Source of the DNA: Actinacidiphila rubida
GTDB lineage: Bacteria; Actinomycetota; Actinomycetes; Streptomycetales; Streptomycetaceae
NCBI RefSeq assembly: GCF_900110255.1
Contig: NZ_FODD01000043.1
Coordinates: 1-64,000 of the forward strand
Reading direction: 5' to 3'
Length of the DNA stretch: 64,000 bases
Below, piece by piece: positions 7,488 through 15,600 of this stretch. The translations under genes were made by a program, and so were the position numbers. A model generated the notes under the pieces. The model saw nothing but the letters and a program-made list of their open reading frames with translations, had not been told where the DNA came from and searched no databases. Each line of letters starts with the position of its first letter. Within the stretch, counting starts at the first letter, position 1.

Positions 7488-7796
7488 TCAGGACGCACCG
7501 GACTGGGTGTGCGGGGCTCGTGAAGTCGCACCGGGGGCAGATGAGGGTGGCTGGAGCCCACCAGAGGTGCCGGAGTGGGTGCTCCCCGACGGGCTCGCGG
7601 GCAGTTGAGCCTGGACGCCAGGTATCTCGTGTGCGTAGCCCGCGCCCAGAACCGCGGCCCCGGCGACGGCGGTCGCCATCGCCCAGCGCGTCGCCGTGCC
7701 GACGCGCCGGCGCCCCTCTTCTCTGCGTTGCGCGGCTTCGCTCACACTCACGGGTCGGTGACCGCTCGGATCGCCGCTCGGCGGGTGGACGGGCAT
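7488..7796 (-). CDS. Second membrane-anchored Pro/Ser-rich protein, paralog of the 3949-4443 product
   Basis: A 102-residue protein: basic N-terminus (QRREEGRRRV), one span at about 35-55 ending GAGYAHEIPG, then a 42-residue Ser/Pro/Gly/Thr tail. The ATG at 7794-7796 is chosen because GGGGAGG lies 6 bases before it, although the frame is open to 7841. With this start the RRV, GAGYA and IPG blocks fall at the same residue numbers as in the paralog at 3949-4443. The tail is much shorter than in the paralog. No function is recognised. It is preceded by a copy of the regulon operator at 7862-7892 and converges with the DUF2231 gene. Confidence 0.65.
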   Translation of the reverse strand: MPVHPPSGDPSGHRPVSVSEAAQRREEGRRRVGTATRWAMATAVAGAAVLGAGYAHEIPGVQAQLPASPSGSTHSGTSGGLQPPSSAPGATSRAPHTQSGAS

Positions 7797-7861
7797 GAGG
7801 CGCCTCCCCGGGTCGGGGGACAGGTAGTCCATCTCCACCATGCCGCGTAGGACGTCAGGAT

Positions 7862-7892
7862 CCCGTTCGCGGAGTCTTCAGAAGGGGTTAAG
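7862..7892 (-). promoter_or_regulatory. Candidate response-regulator operator upstream of the second anchored protein
   Basis: The block cccgttcgcggagtcttcag (7862-7881) continuing to gttaag (7892) matches 25 of 31 bases of 4513-4543, with the strongest identity in cccgttc, tcagaag and ggttaag. Only the second TCAG half-site is perfect here; the first reads TTCGC. It ends about 66 bp before the chosen start, the same spacing as in front of the redox operon. Confidence 0.55.
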
Positions 7893-8340
7893 AGTTCAGC
7901 TCGTTCGGGCGAGTCTGCTGCACTCCTGGCCTTTGTGCTGTGGAGCTTGCCCCTGGTCTGCGGCGCCGTGGTCCTCGTCGCACTGGGTGTTTCGACCCGA
8001 ACCTGCTCGATCGACCCTTTCGGTCGATACCCGGTCGCGTGCGGTCCTTGCCGGGTCGGGCGGATGTGGGCTCTTGCTTGATGCGGCACCAGCCAGGTAT
8101 GGGACGAGCCTCTCGACGGCCTTGTCTCTCGGGGACACCGCTCGACCTGCGGCTGCCCCTCGACGGGATCCCGAACCCGGCGGATGCGTCGATGCGGCAG
8201 CTGGTCCGCCCGCTTGTCCCGCGGGTGTCGTACGGAGGCTGCATCCTCACGGGCTTGCCTGCCGACCGGTGACACCCGGTCCTCAGCCCGGGGTCGGGGC
8301 GGGGGCTGGACGTGGCCCGGGCTCGTGCTCGTGAACGACT
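7893..8340. other. Gene-free stretch upstream of tRNA-fMet
   Basis: I see no coding frame with convincing residue composition, no recognisable protein similarity and no obvious repeats here. The open frames on both strands are incidental. Confidence 0.5.
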
Positions 8341-8377
8341 CCGGCCCCCGGTGACAAGAGATGTCACCGGGGGCCGG
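8341..8377 (-). terminator. Strong hairpin terminator after tRNA-fMet
   Basis: A perfect 16-bp inverted repeat: ccggcccccggtgaca (8341-8356), loop agaga, tgtcaccgggggccgg (8362-8377). It lies immediately 3' of the tRNA on the minus strand. No long T run follows, as is common in actinobacteria. Confidence 0.8.
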
Positions 8378-8381
8378 ATCT

Positions 8382-8458
8382 TGGTAGCGGGGACAGGATT
8401 TGAACCTGCGACCTCTGGGTTATGAGCCCAGCGAGCTACCGAGCTGCTCCACCCCGCG
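8382..8458 (-). tRNA. tRNA-fMet(CAU), initiator
   Basis: Read on the minus strand the gene starts CGCGGGG TGGAGCAGCTCGG and has the anticodon loop CTCATAA flanked by three G:C pairs (GGG...CCC), the mark of initiator tRNAs. The T arm is GCAGGTTCAAATCCTGT. The acceptor end is CCCCGCTA followed by an encoded CCA (8382-8384). The first base pair is a C1:U72 mismatch, as expected of initiator tRNAs in actinobacteria. It is flanked by a perfect terminator hairpin. Confidence 0.96.
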
Positions 8459-8639
8459 ACGATGCGCCCACCCTACGGCATGACTTGGCGTACGGTCACC
8501 TTTGCCGCGACCCGGCTTGCGCCGCGCTGGCCGCCCTCGTCGGGGCCGCCTGCGTGCTCGCGCTCCCTCCCGCTCCACCACCGCGAGCAGGGCAGGAAGC
8601 ATCTTGGGCCGGCTGCCGCGGCCGCCTGCCGCTCGGCGG

Positions 8640-9060
8640 CGCCCAAGGCCCGACCCTTCCGTGACCATTACGTGCCGGGGCACACCGCCACCCGGACCGG
8701 GCTGGTGCGCGCCATGCGTCGTCTGCGCGAAGCCGCCGGCCACCCGAGCCTGCGCCCCGTCTGCAACGCGCCGCAGGCCCGCGGCCGGATCGCCCGCAGC
8801 ACCCTCCAGTTCGTCGTCGCCGGCTGGCGCCTGCCCGGCCCGGGGCTGCTCAGGGCGTTCGCCGACGTCTGTGGCGCCGGCCTTGCGGCCACCCGGGCGC
8901 TGCTCGTCGCCCTGGGACGGATCCTGAACGGGCCGCCGGCGCGCCGGCGGCGGTGGGTCGACGGCCTCGACGCGGACCAGTTGGAGACGCTGCAGCAGCC
9001 GGCGGATCCCCAGGACCGCCGCGGCCGCGACCTGCGCGCCGAGCCGAGCGCCCGGATCCG
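8640..9060 (+). pseudogene. Decayed XRE-type helix-turn-helix regulator
   Basis: One plus-strand frame reads GLVRAMRRLREAAGHPSLRP, then GRIARSTLQFVVAGWRLPGP, LLRAFADVCGAG and ALGRILNGPP. This fits the N-terminal DNA-binding domain of the actinomycete regulators that run LR.LR...G.slR...R.gr.pRSTl...L.G.rlPr..l...f..aCG. There is no ribosome site or good start in front, the sequence between the helices is disturbed, and beyond about 9060 the composition no longer looks coding while the opposite strand holds another gene. I read it as a remnant. Confidence 0.45.
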
Positions 9061-9089
9061 CCCGGCACCGTCATTACCGAGGCGGCCGG

Positions 9090-9581
9090 TCAGCGAGGGT
9101 CGGTCGCCGGGCTTGCCTGGCGCAGCAGTTGGACAAGGTGGCGACCGTCGTTCCGGATGCTGGGGTTTATCGGGGCGAGCGTCAGCCGAAGCGGCTGTTC
9201 GGCGCCTGGGACCCCGAGGAGAAGCTTGTGGTTGAGGAACTTGTCCTTCTCGGAGATCACAGTGACCGCCTCGCGCGGCGCGTTCGCCCAGAGCCGTCCT
9301 GGGCCCGGCCGGTTCCGTCGGCCGCCGAAAATCAGCACCTTACGATCGGTCACGGCGATAAAGACATCGCCCTTGACGAAGAGCATGCCCATGCTCATGC
9401 CCCCGCCGATCGCGGCGACCGCGACGCTCGCCGCGACGGTGACGGCCGTCGCCCCTACGTTCTTCTTGACCGGTGTCTTCCCGACCTGGGCGCGCATCAA
9501 ATGCACGGTGCGATCGCCCGGTTCCATCAGCTGTTCGGCCAGCTCGGTCAACTGCCGACGGCTCTTCGCGCTCATGCCCAT
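9090..9581 (-). CDS. Small membrane protein of unknown function with a PH-like C-terminal region
   Basis: A 163-residue protein starting at ATG 9579-9581, with GGAGGGG about 7 bases upstream. Residues ~40-67 (ATAVTVAASVAVAAIGGGMSMG) form a hydrophobic hairpin or span. After it comes VKGDVFIAVTDRKVLIFGG and AVTVISEKDKFLNHKLLLGV, the strand pattern of bacterial PH-like domains (a 'vtd.rvl.f' edge followed by a basic turn). No catalytic residues are visible. It stands alone between a decayed regulator and a decayed transposase. Function unknown. Confidence 0.65.
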   Translation of the reverse strand: MGMSAKSRRQLTELAEQLMEPGDRTVHLMRAQVGKTPVKKNVGATAVTVAASVAVAAIGGGMSMGMLFVKGDVFIAVTDRKVLIFGGRRNRPGPGRLWANAPREAVTVISEKDKFLNHKLLLGVPGAEQPLRLTLAPINPSIRNDGRHLVQLLRQASPATDPR

Positions 9582-9642
9582 GACTGTCCCCTCCGAGAAA
9601 GGCCCCAGGGTCAGGCCGCGGACGAGCGTCCGTCAAGCTTGA

Positions 9643-10005
9643 TTGCCAGGAATTGACCAGCTCGAGTTTCGACACGTTCTGGCAGGGTGCTGGGGTCGCC
9701 GTGCTGCGTGGTTTGCTGCGAAGAGGGCTGACTTGCCTGAGTGTGATAGAAGCATCCGATGCTTGCGCTCCAGCCTCGCCAAGCGGTTCGCCAAGGACAC
9801 CGTGCTCGTCGTGGACGGCACTCTGGTCCCCACCCGGGACCACCTCCGCGACTGCCGCTTGAAGGGCGATGGTGTCCACCACGCCATGGCCGGCATCGCC
9901 CGGATGCACAACCTCACGCTCGCCGGGGAGCTCCCCGACAGGCCCGCCCGGCCCGCTCGGCTGACCTGTCCCGTGCGATTCGTGCGACGCATCCGATCCG
10001 TCTGA
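9643..10005 (+). pseudogene. Internally deleted IS5-family transposase remnant
   Basis: The frame contains KRFAKDTVLVVDGTLVPTRD, which is the first catalytic-Asp strand of IS5-type (DDE_Tnp_4) transposases. It then jumps directly to LRDCRLKGDGVHHAMAGIAR and MHNLTLAG, the C-terminal helix region of such enzymes. The ~150 residues between (second Asp and Glu) are missing. The phrase LALQPR just before KRFAKD appears in a different frame (from 9759), so there is also a frameshift. It is not functional. No terminal repeats could be defined by eye. Confidence 0.55.
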
Positions 10006-10157
10006 CCCGTCCGACATCTCCGGCTAGGTGATCACAACGGCTCCCCCCTGTCGGCCAACTTCTCACTGTAGAGCGAGAGTTCACGGCGTTCAGCGGCCCC
10101 TCCCCGGCCGGGACGGGCCGACGCCCGTGCGCACCCGCCCCCGGCTGGTGTTCGACA

Positions 10158-10189
10158 GAGGGGCCGGGCGTTCGGACGCCCGGCCCCTC
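10158..10189 (-). terminator. Terminator of the secreted-protein gene
   Basis: A perfect 14-bp stem gaggggccgggcgt (10158-10171), loop tcgg, acgcccggcccctc (10176-10189), about 50 bases past the stop of the minus-strand gene at 10241. Confidence 0.8.
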
Positions 10190-10240
10190 GTGTCTCGGCG
10201 GCGAGTTCGCGGGCGGGGCGTGCCTGTTCTCACCGCATGC

Positions 10241-11809
10241 TCAGCCGATTGCGTAGGCCCGGTAGACCGTGGTCTCCGCGGTGTTGCCGTGCGGGTCGGT
10301 GACGGTCGAGCGCAACGAGACCGCGCCCGAGGCCGGGTTGGTGACGCGGGCGGCCCACTTGCCGCCGCTGTGCGTGACCGCTGCCGCGTGCCAGGACTTC
10401 CCGCCGTCGTAGGACGCCCACACCTTGACCGACGACACGGAGTCGGCCGGGGTGGAGGCGTTGGGGTTGGCCGGCCGGGACAGCCACAGCGCCACGTTCG
10501 TGGTGCTCCCGGGCGCCGCCGCGCTGTGCATGTTCAGCCCGCTCGGCACGAACTGCGTGAGGAACCCGGGCACCAGCGAGCTGACCTTCGGGTTCGCATA
10601 GAAGTGGAACCGCAGGGTGGCCGCGGTGGAGAGCATGTACGGGGTGCGCGTGTGGCCGGGGTCGTAGCGGTTGGCGTCGACGTACAGGGTGTACCAGCCC
10701 GTCGACGTCATGCGCCCGGTGAAGAACGCGTTGTCGTAACTGCCGTACTCGGTCTGGCTGCTGCGGGCGATCGTCTTGCTGCCGAAACTCAGCGTCGTGG
10801 TGGCCCGGTTGAGCGCGTCGAATCCCTGGCTGGTGGGGTCCTGGAACATGGAGGAGATGTCGAAGTGGGCGCTGCCGCCCTGCACGTACGGCATCGTCCG
10901 GGCCGGACCGAGGGTGGTGCGGAAGAAGATCGGCGAGTAGGCGCGGCCGGGGGCCGCTGCGAGGGTCTGGGTGAGGGAACCGATGCCGCCGCCGGAGGAG
11001 GCGTTGTCGTCGGCGCCCACCTGCCAGGTGCCGGCCGTGAGGTGGAGCTTGGTGGTGAACGGGCCGCCGCTCGCCACACCCTGGTAGAGCCAGGGGAGGG
11101 GATCGGTTCCCTGCGGCTGGATCGTCAGCTCCTGGAAGTCGCCGAAGTTGCTGCCGCGCCGCACTTCCGCCGTCACCGTCGTGGTGTTGGCCCGGCTGAA
11201 GGTGCCGCCGAACGAGGTGGGCATCCCGTTGAGGTAGTAGCCGCGGGCCGCGTACACGTCCTGGTCGCCCTTGTTCCACACGGACATGTACGCCATGCGG
11301 AGCTGTTTGGAGGCGTTGGGGATCGCGTAGACGTGGCCGCCGGCGTTGGACAGCATGATCGGCCCCATGCAGGCATCGGGTATGTACGCGCACGCCGACA
11401 CCTGGATCTGCTGGCTGTAGCCCGATCCGGGGCTGGAGCTGAGCTTGACGGAGACCGGCCGGCCCTTGCGTGCGTCGATCGTCGTGGTGGTCGTCTTCGA
11501 CGCCGAGACCGTGACGATCTGCCCGCCGACGGTGTCGGTGTTGTCCTTGCCGTTCCAGACGTCGCCGATCACGGCGTAGCGGCCGGCCGGCACGGAGATC
11601 GTCTTCCCGCTGGTGACGTACTGCTCGTAGGTGCCGCCGAGACCGACGACGGCGACCTGGCCGTTGAGCTGCGCCCCCGCCCGGGTGAGCGTGTAGACCT
11701 TCAGCCCCCCGCTGGCGGCCTGCGCGGGCGTGGCGGCCAAGGTGACCACCGCGGGCACGGCCAGCGCCGCCGCCCCCAGCAGCGCGGTGGTGCGCCGTTT
11801 GTGTCGCAT
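10241..11809 (-). CDS. Secreted protein resembling the non-catalytic tail of S8-type proteases
   Basis: A 522-residue protein starting at ATG 11807-11809, with GGGGAG 5 bases upstream. The signal peptide MRHKRRTTALLGAAALAV ends near TPAQA-AS (about residue 30). The mature part is Gly/Thr/Ser-rich and beta-like: a first domain GGTYEQYVTSGKTISVPAGR resembling an Ig-like or carboxypeptidase-regulatory repeat, two middle jelly-roll-like stretches and a final SVKVWASYDGGKSWHAAAV domain. Such domains commonly follow the catalytic domain of large secreted subtilases, but no Asp/His/Ser triad exists here. It may be a stand-alone adhesin or substrate-binding protein, or a protease paralog that lost its catalytic part. 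Function not established. Confidence 0.75.
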   Translation of the reverse strand: MRHKRRTTALLGAAALAVPAVVTLAATPAQAASGGLKVYTLTRAGAQLNGQVAVVGLGGTYEQYVTSGKTISVPAGRYAVIGDVWNGKDNTDTVGGQIVTVSASKTTTTTIDARKGRPVSVKLSSSPGSGYSQQIQVSACAYIPDACMGPIMLSNAGGHVYAIPNASKQLRMAYMSVWNKGDQDVYAARGYYLNGMPTSFGGTFSRANTTTVTAEVRRGSNFGDFQELTIQPQGTDPLPWLYQGVASGGPFTTKLHLTAGTWQVGADDNASSGGGIGSLTQTLAAAPGRAYSPIFFRTTLGPARTMPYVQGGSAHFDISSMFQDPTSQGFDALNRATTTLSFGSKTIARSSQTEYGSYDNAFFTGRMTSTGWYTLYVDANRYDPGHTRTPYMLSTAATLRFHFYANPKVSSLVPGFLTQFVPSGLNMHSAAAPGSTTNVALWLSRPANPNASTPADSVSSVKVWASYDGGKSWHAAAVTHSGGKWAARVTNPASGAVSLRSTVTDPHGNTAETTVYRAYAIG

Positions 11810-11829
11810 GAGCTCTCCCCGGACTGCGT

Positions 11830-12660
11830 GCGAACGCGAGTGATACAAGAGATGAAAAACGGCTGATCCTAACAGCGCTCGCCCCGTCCCCAGCAGCGGG
11901 TTTCCCCGTATTGACGCGGACGGACGTGGACCCCGCCTCCACTGCCCAGGTGACCAGCGACAGCCCCCAGCCGCTTCCCCACCGCACAGGGCCTTCTGCA
12001 CGCGCAGTCAAAGATTCAGGGGGCCGGACCTTCCACTTTTTGTGTTTCGTAGTGCCGCTGTTTACCCAGCAGGTTCTTGGTCTGCTCGTGCTACAGCAGA
12101 TGCAACTTTCCTGACCTGGGAAATGACAGTTTCCGTAGCTCGCTGACGAGAGCTGGGCCGGAGTGGGTCCGGATCTTGGGCGACGCTGTTCCTCGGGGCG
12201 GGCCTCCCCTTCCGAACCAGTCGGCGACGGCCGTCGACATGGGGCCCTCCAATGGGATCCGTCAGGCGCCGGGCCCTGCTGAGACGCGACTTCGGCCGGG
12301 CGGTTGGTCTACACCGATGTCGGAGGATCCACTGGTCTTCCGACACGTATGGGCGTGGGATCGGTTCCAGGTCGGGTGTCGAACCCTTCGTGCTGGGTGT
12401 GCTTGCGAAGGGCCGCGGGGCCGTCTACGTCCGGGGAGGCTCCCGGCCAGAACTGGATCCGCCAGGTCAAAGCTCGCGTCGCTCTGCACAGCCGGATGCG
12501 GAGGTCTTTCGTCCCCCGGCCCGTCGTCGCTACCGTGGGTGACGCCTGCAAGTAGTCGCTGACAGGGGCTGGTTGGGGCGTATACGGCGGGGGCGGGGAA
12601 ACCGGCATGGCTTACGTGTGGTGGCATCGTTCGAAGCGGGCGGGCGAGTGGGCCGCCATG
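11830..12660. other. Long gene-poor stretch between the secreted protein and the Rhs gene
   Basis: Presumably holds the divergent promoters of the flanking genes. The small open frames on both strands do not resemble proteins I know and lack ribosome sites. I see no repeat or RNA structure worth naming. Confidence 0.4.
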
Positions 12661-12680
12661 CGTCCGGGGCGGTGCGGGCG

Positions 12681-15600
12681 ATGAGCGGGCTGCCGAACAA
12701 GCTCGCCAAACCCGTCGTCGAGATCATCGACCACATCGCGTCCAAGGTCCCCAAGGCCCTGGGCCACGGCCACCACCGCATCGCCGCGCACGTCGAAAGC
12801 GCGGCCGACACGTTCGAGAAGGCCGAGGGGGACCTCGCCGACAAGGCCGGGCACACCCACCACCCCACCCCGAACCATCATCACGACCCCGCCGACGTCG
12901 GGGGCACGGGCGCGGCCGTGGCGGCGAAGGCGAAGCCCGGGGAGGAGGCGGCCGCCGACGCCGACCGGCAGGCGGCGTCAACTGCCCGGCAGGGCGCCGA
13001 GGATCCCGAGAAGACCGGCAAGCCGGGCGAGGGCCGCTGCAAGGGCGGCGATCCGATCGACCTGGTGTCCGGCGAGGTCCTGATCACCGAGACCGACGTC
13101 CAACTCCCCGCGGTCCTCTCGCTGATGCTGGACCGCACCTATGTGTCGAGTTACCGGGCGGGCCGGCTGTTCGGCCCGTCCTGGGCGTCCACCCTGGACG
13201 AGCGGCTGGAGGCCGACGAGCAGGGCCTGGTGCTCGCCACCGCCGACGGGATGCTGCTGGTCTACCCGGTGCCGCGCCCGGGCCGGCCCGTACTGCCGAC
13301 GCACGGCCCCCGGTTGCCGCTGCTGTGGGACGGGAGCCCGCAGTCCGAGATCCAGGTCAGCGACCCCGACAGCGGCCACACCCGCCACTTCTCGCCGCCC
13401 CTGGAACCGTCCAGCGCCGCGCCGTTCGTCCTGCATCTGACCGCCGTCACCGACCGCAACGGCAACCGGATCAGCATCGAGCGGCTCGCGGACGGCACCC
13501 CGACCGCGGTCCGGCACAGTTGCGGCTACGCGGTGGCGGTCGACTGCGCGCAAGGCCGCGTCACCGGGCTGCGGCTCCTTCAGGGCGGGAGCCACGAGGC
13601 GGGCGCCGAGTCGGCCGAGCGGCCCGTGCCCTCCCACCGGCTGCGCCGCTTCGACTACGACGCCCGCGGTCACCTCACCGGCGTCGTGGACGGCACCGGC
13701 GTGGCCAAGCACTACGCCTACGACGAGCGGGGCCGGGTTGTCCAGTGGACCGACCGCGTGGGCTCCTGGTATCGCTTCACGTACGACGACGCCGATCGCT
13801 GCGTCAGCGGCACCGGCGCGGACGGCGTCCTCGACTGCACCATCGCCTACGACGAGGCGGCCCGCACCACCGCGTACACCGACTCGCTCGGCAACACCAC
13901 CGTCCACCGGCACAACGACCGGCTTCAGCGGGTCGCCGTCACCGATCCGCTGGGCGCCACGCAGCACGCGGAATGGGACGCGTTCGGCCGGCTCCTGGCG
14001 TCTGTCGACGCGCTCGGCGCCCGGACCCGGTTCGCCTACGACGCGCAGGGCCGGCTGACCGGCGCCGTGCGGCCGGACGGCGGCACCTACAGCGTGCGCT
14101 ACCACGCCGACCTTCCCCGGCCGCTGTCGCTGACCGACGCGGGCGGCAACACCTGGTCGTACGCCTACGATCCGCGGGGCAACCGCACCGAGGCCGTCGA
14201 GCCCACCGGCGCGCGCACCCGCTACGCCTACGACGACCGGGGACGCCTCACCTCGGTCACCGACGCGCTCGGCAACACCACCACGGTGCGCACCGACGCC
14301 GCGGGCCTGCCGGTGTCCCTCACCGACCCGCTCGGCAGCACCACCACCGTGGAACGGGACGGATGGGGCCGGGTCGTCGCCGTCACCGACCCCCTCGGCC
14401 ACGTCACCCGCATGGGCTGGACGACCGAAGGCCGCCCGCACTGGCGGGAGTTCGCCGACGGGTCGCGCGAGGAATGGGACTGGGACGCGGAGGGCGGGCT
14501 GCTCAGCCACACCGACACGGCAGGCAACACCTCCCACCACACGAGCACGCACTTCGCCCGCGAGGCGTCCAGCACCGAACCCGACGGCTCCGGGCTGCAC
14601 TTCGCCTACGACACCGAACTGCGCCTGACCGAGGTCACCAACGCCGAAGGGCACACCTGGAACTACACCTACGACGCGGCCGGACGCCTGGCGCGGGAGG
14701 CCGACTTCGACGGGCGGGCGCGCAGCTACGCCTACGACACCGCCGGACGCCTGGCCGCCGTCGCGACCGAGGACGGCCCCGCCGTGGCCTTCGAGCGCGA
14801 CGTCCTCGGTCAGGTCGTCACCCAGCGGTTCGGGCCGGGACCGGGCCAGTGGACTGCGTACCGGTACAGTCCCGGCGGGCACCTCGTCGCCGCCGAGAAC
14901 CAGGACGCCGCCGTCACCCGGGACGTGGACCCTGTCGGGCGCGTCCTGGCGGAGACCGTGAACGGCGCCACCACCGCGTACACCTACGACCCGACGGGCA
15001 ACGTGCTCAGCCGCCGGCTGCCGTCCGGTGTGGAGTCCACGTGGAGCTACGACGCCGCGGGGCAGCCCGTGGCGCTCGGCATCGCCGGGCAGAGCGTGGC
15101 CTTCGGGCACGACGCTGCGGGCCGGGAGACCTCCCGCACGTTCGGCGACCGTGTCCGGCTGCACCAGAGCTGGGACGAGGTCGACCGGCTGACCGCTCAA
15201 GCGCTGGGCCCTGCCGTCCCGGAGGCGAATGCCACGCCGGCAGGCGTGACGCTGCTGCGGACCTACGGGTACGACGCCGGCGGCATGGTGGCCGCCATCA
15301 CCGAACCCGCGGGCGGCACGCGGCACTTCGACGCCGACACTGTCGGCCGCGTCACCGCCGTCCGGGCCGAGGGGTGGACGGCCGCCTACACCTACGACAT
15401 CGCAGGGAACCTCACCGGCGCGACCACCGACGACCAGGCAACGCCCGCCGAACTGCGCCACGCCCCCAAGGAGTTCGACGGCACGGTCATCCGCCGCTCG
15501 GGACGCACCGCCTACACGCACGACGACCGCGGGCGCCTGGTCAGGCGCACGGTCCGCCTGCTGGACGGCCGCCGCCGGGTGCAGACCTTCGTCTGGGACG

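Noticed and set aside
7842-8275. Minus-strand frames upstream of the second anchored protein
   Set aside because: No ribosome sites, Arg/Pro/Thr-rich text and disagreement with the operator position at 7862-7892.
10028-11866. 612-codon plus-strand frame opposite the secreted protein
   Set aside because: Antisense shadow: Arg/Gly/His/Val-rich, no ribosome site, no recognisable protein, while the minus frame has a signal peptide and start site.
12309-12608. 99-codon minus-strand frame before the Rhs gene
   Set aside because: No start signal and no recognisable features; composition not distinguishable from chance.
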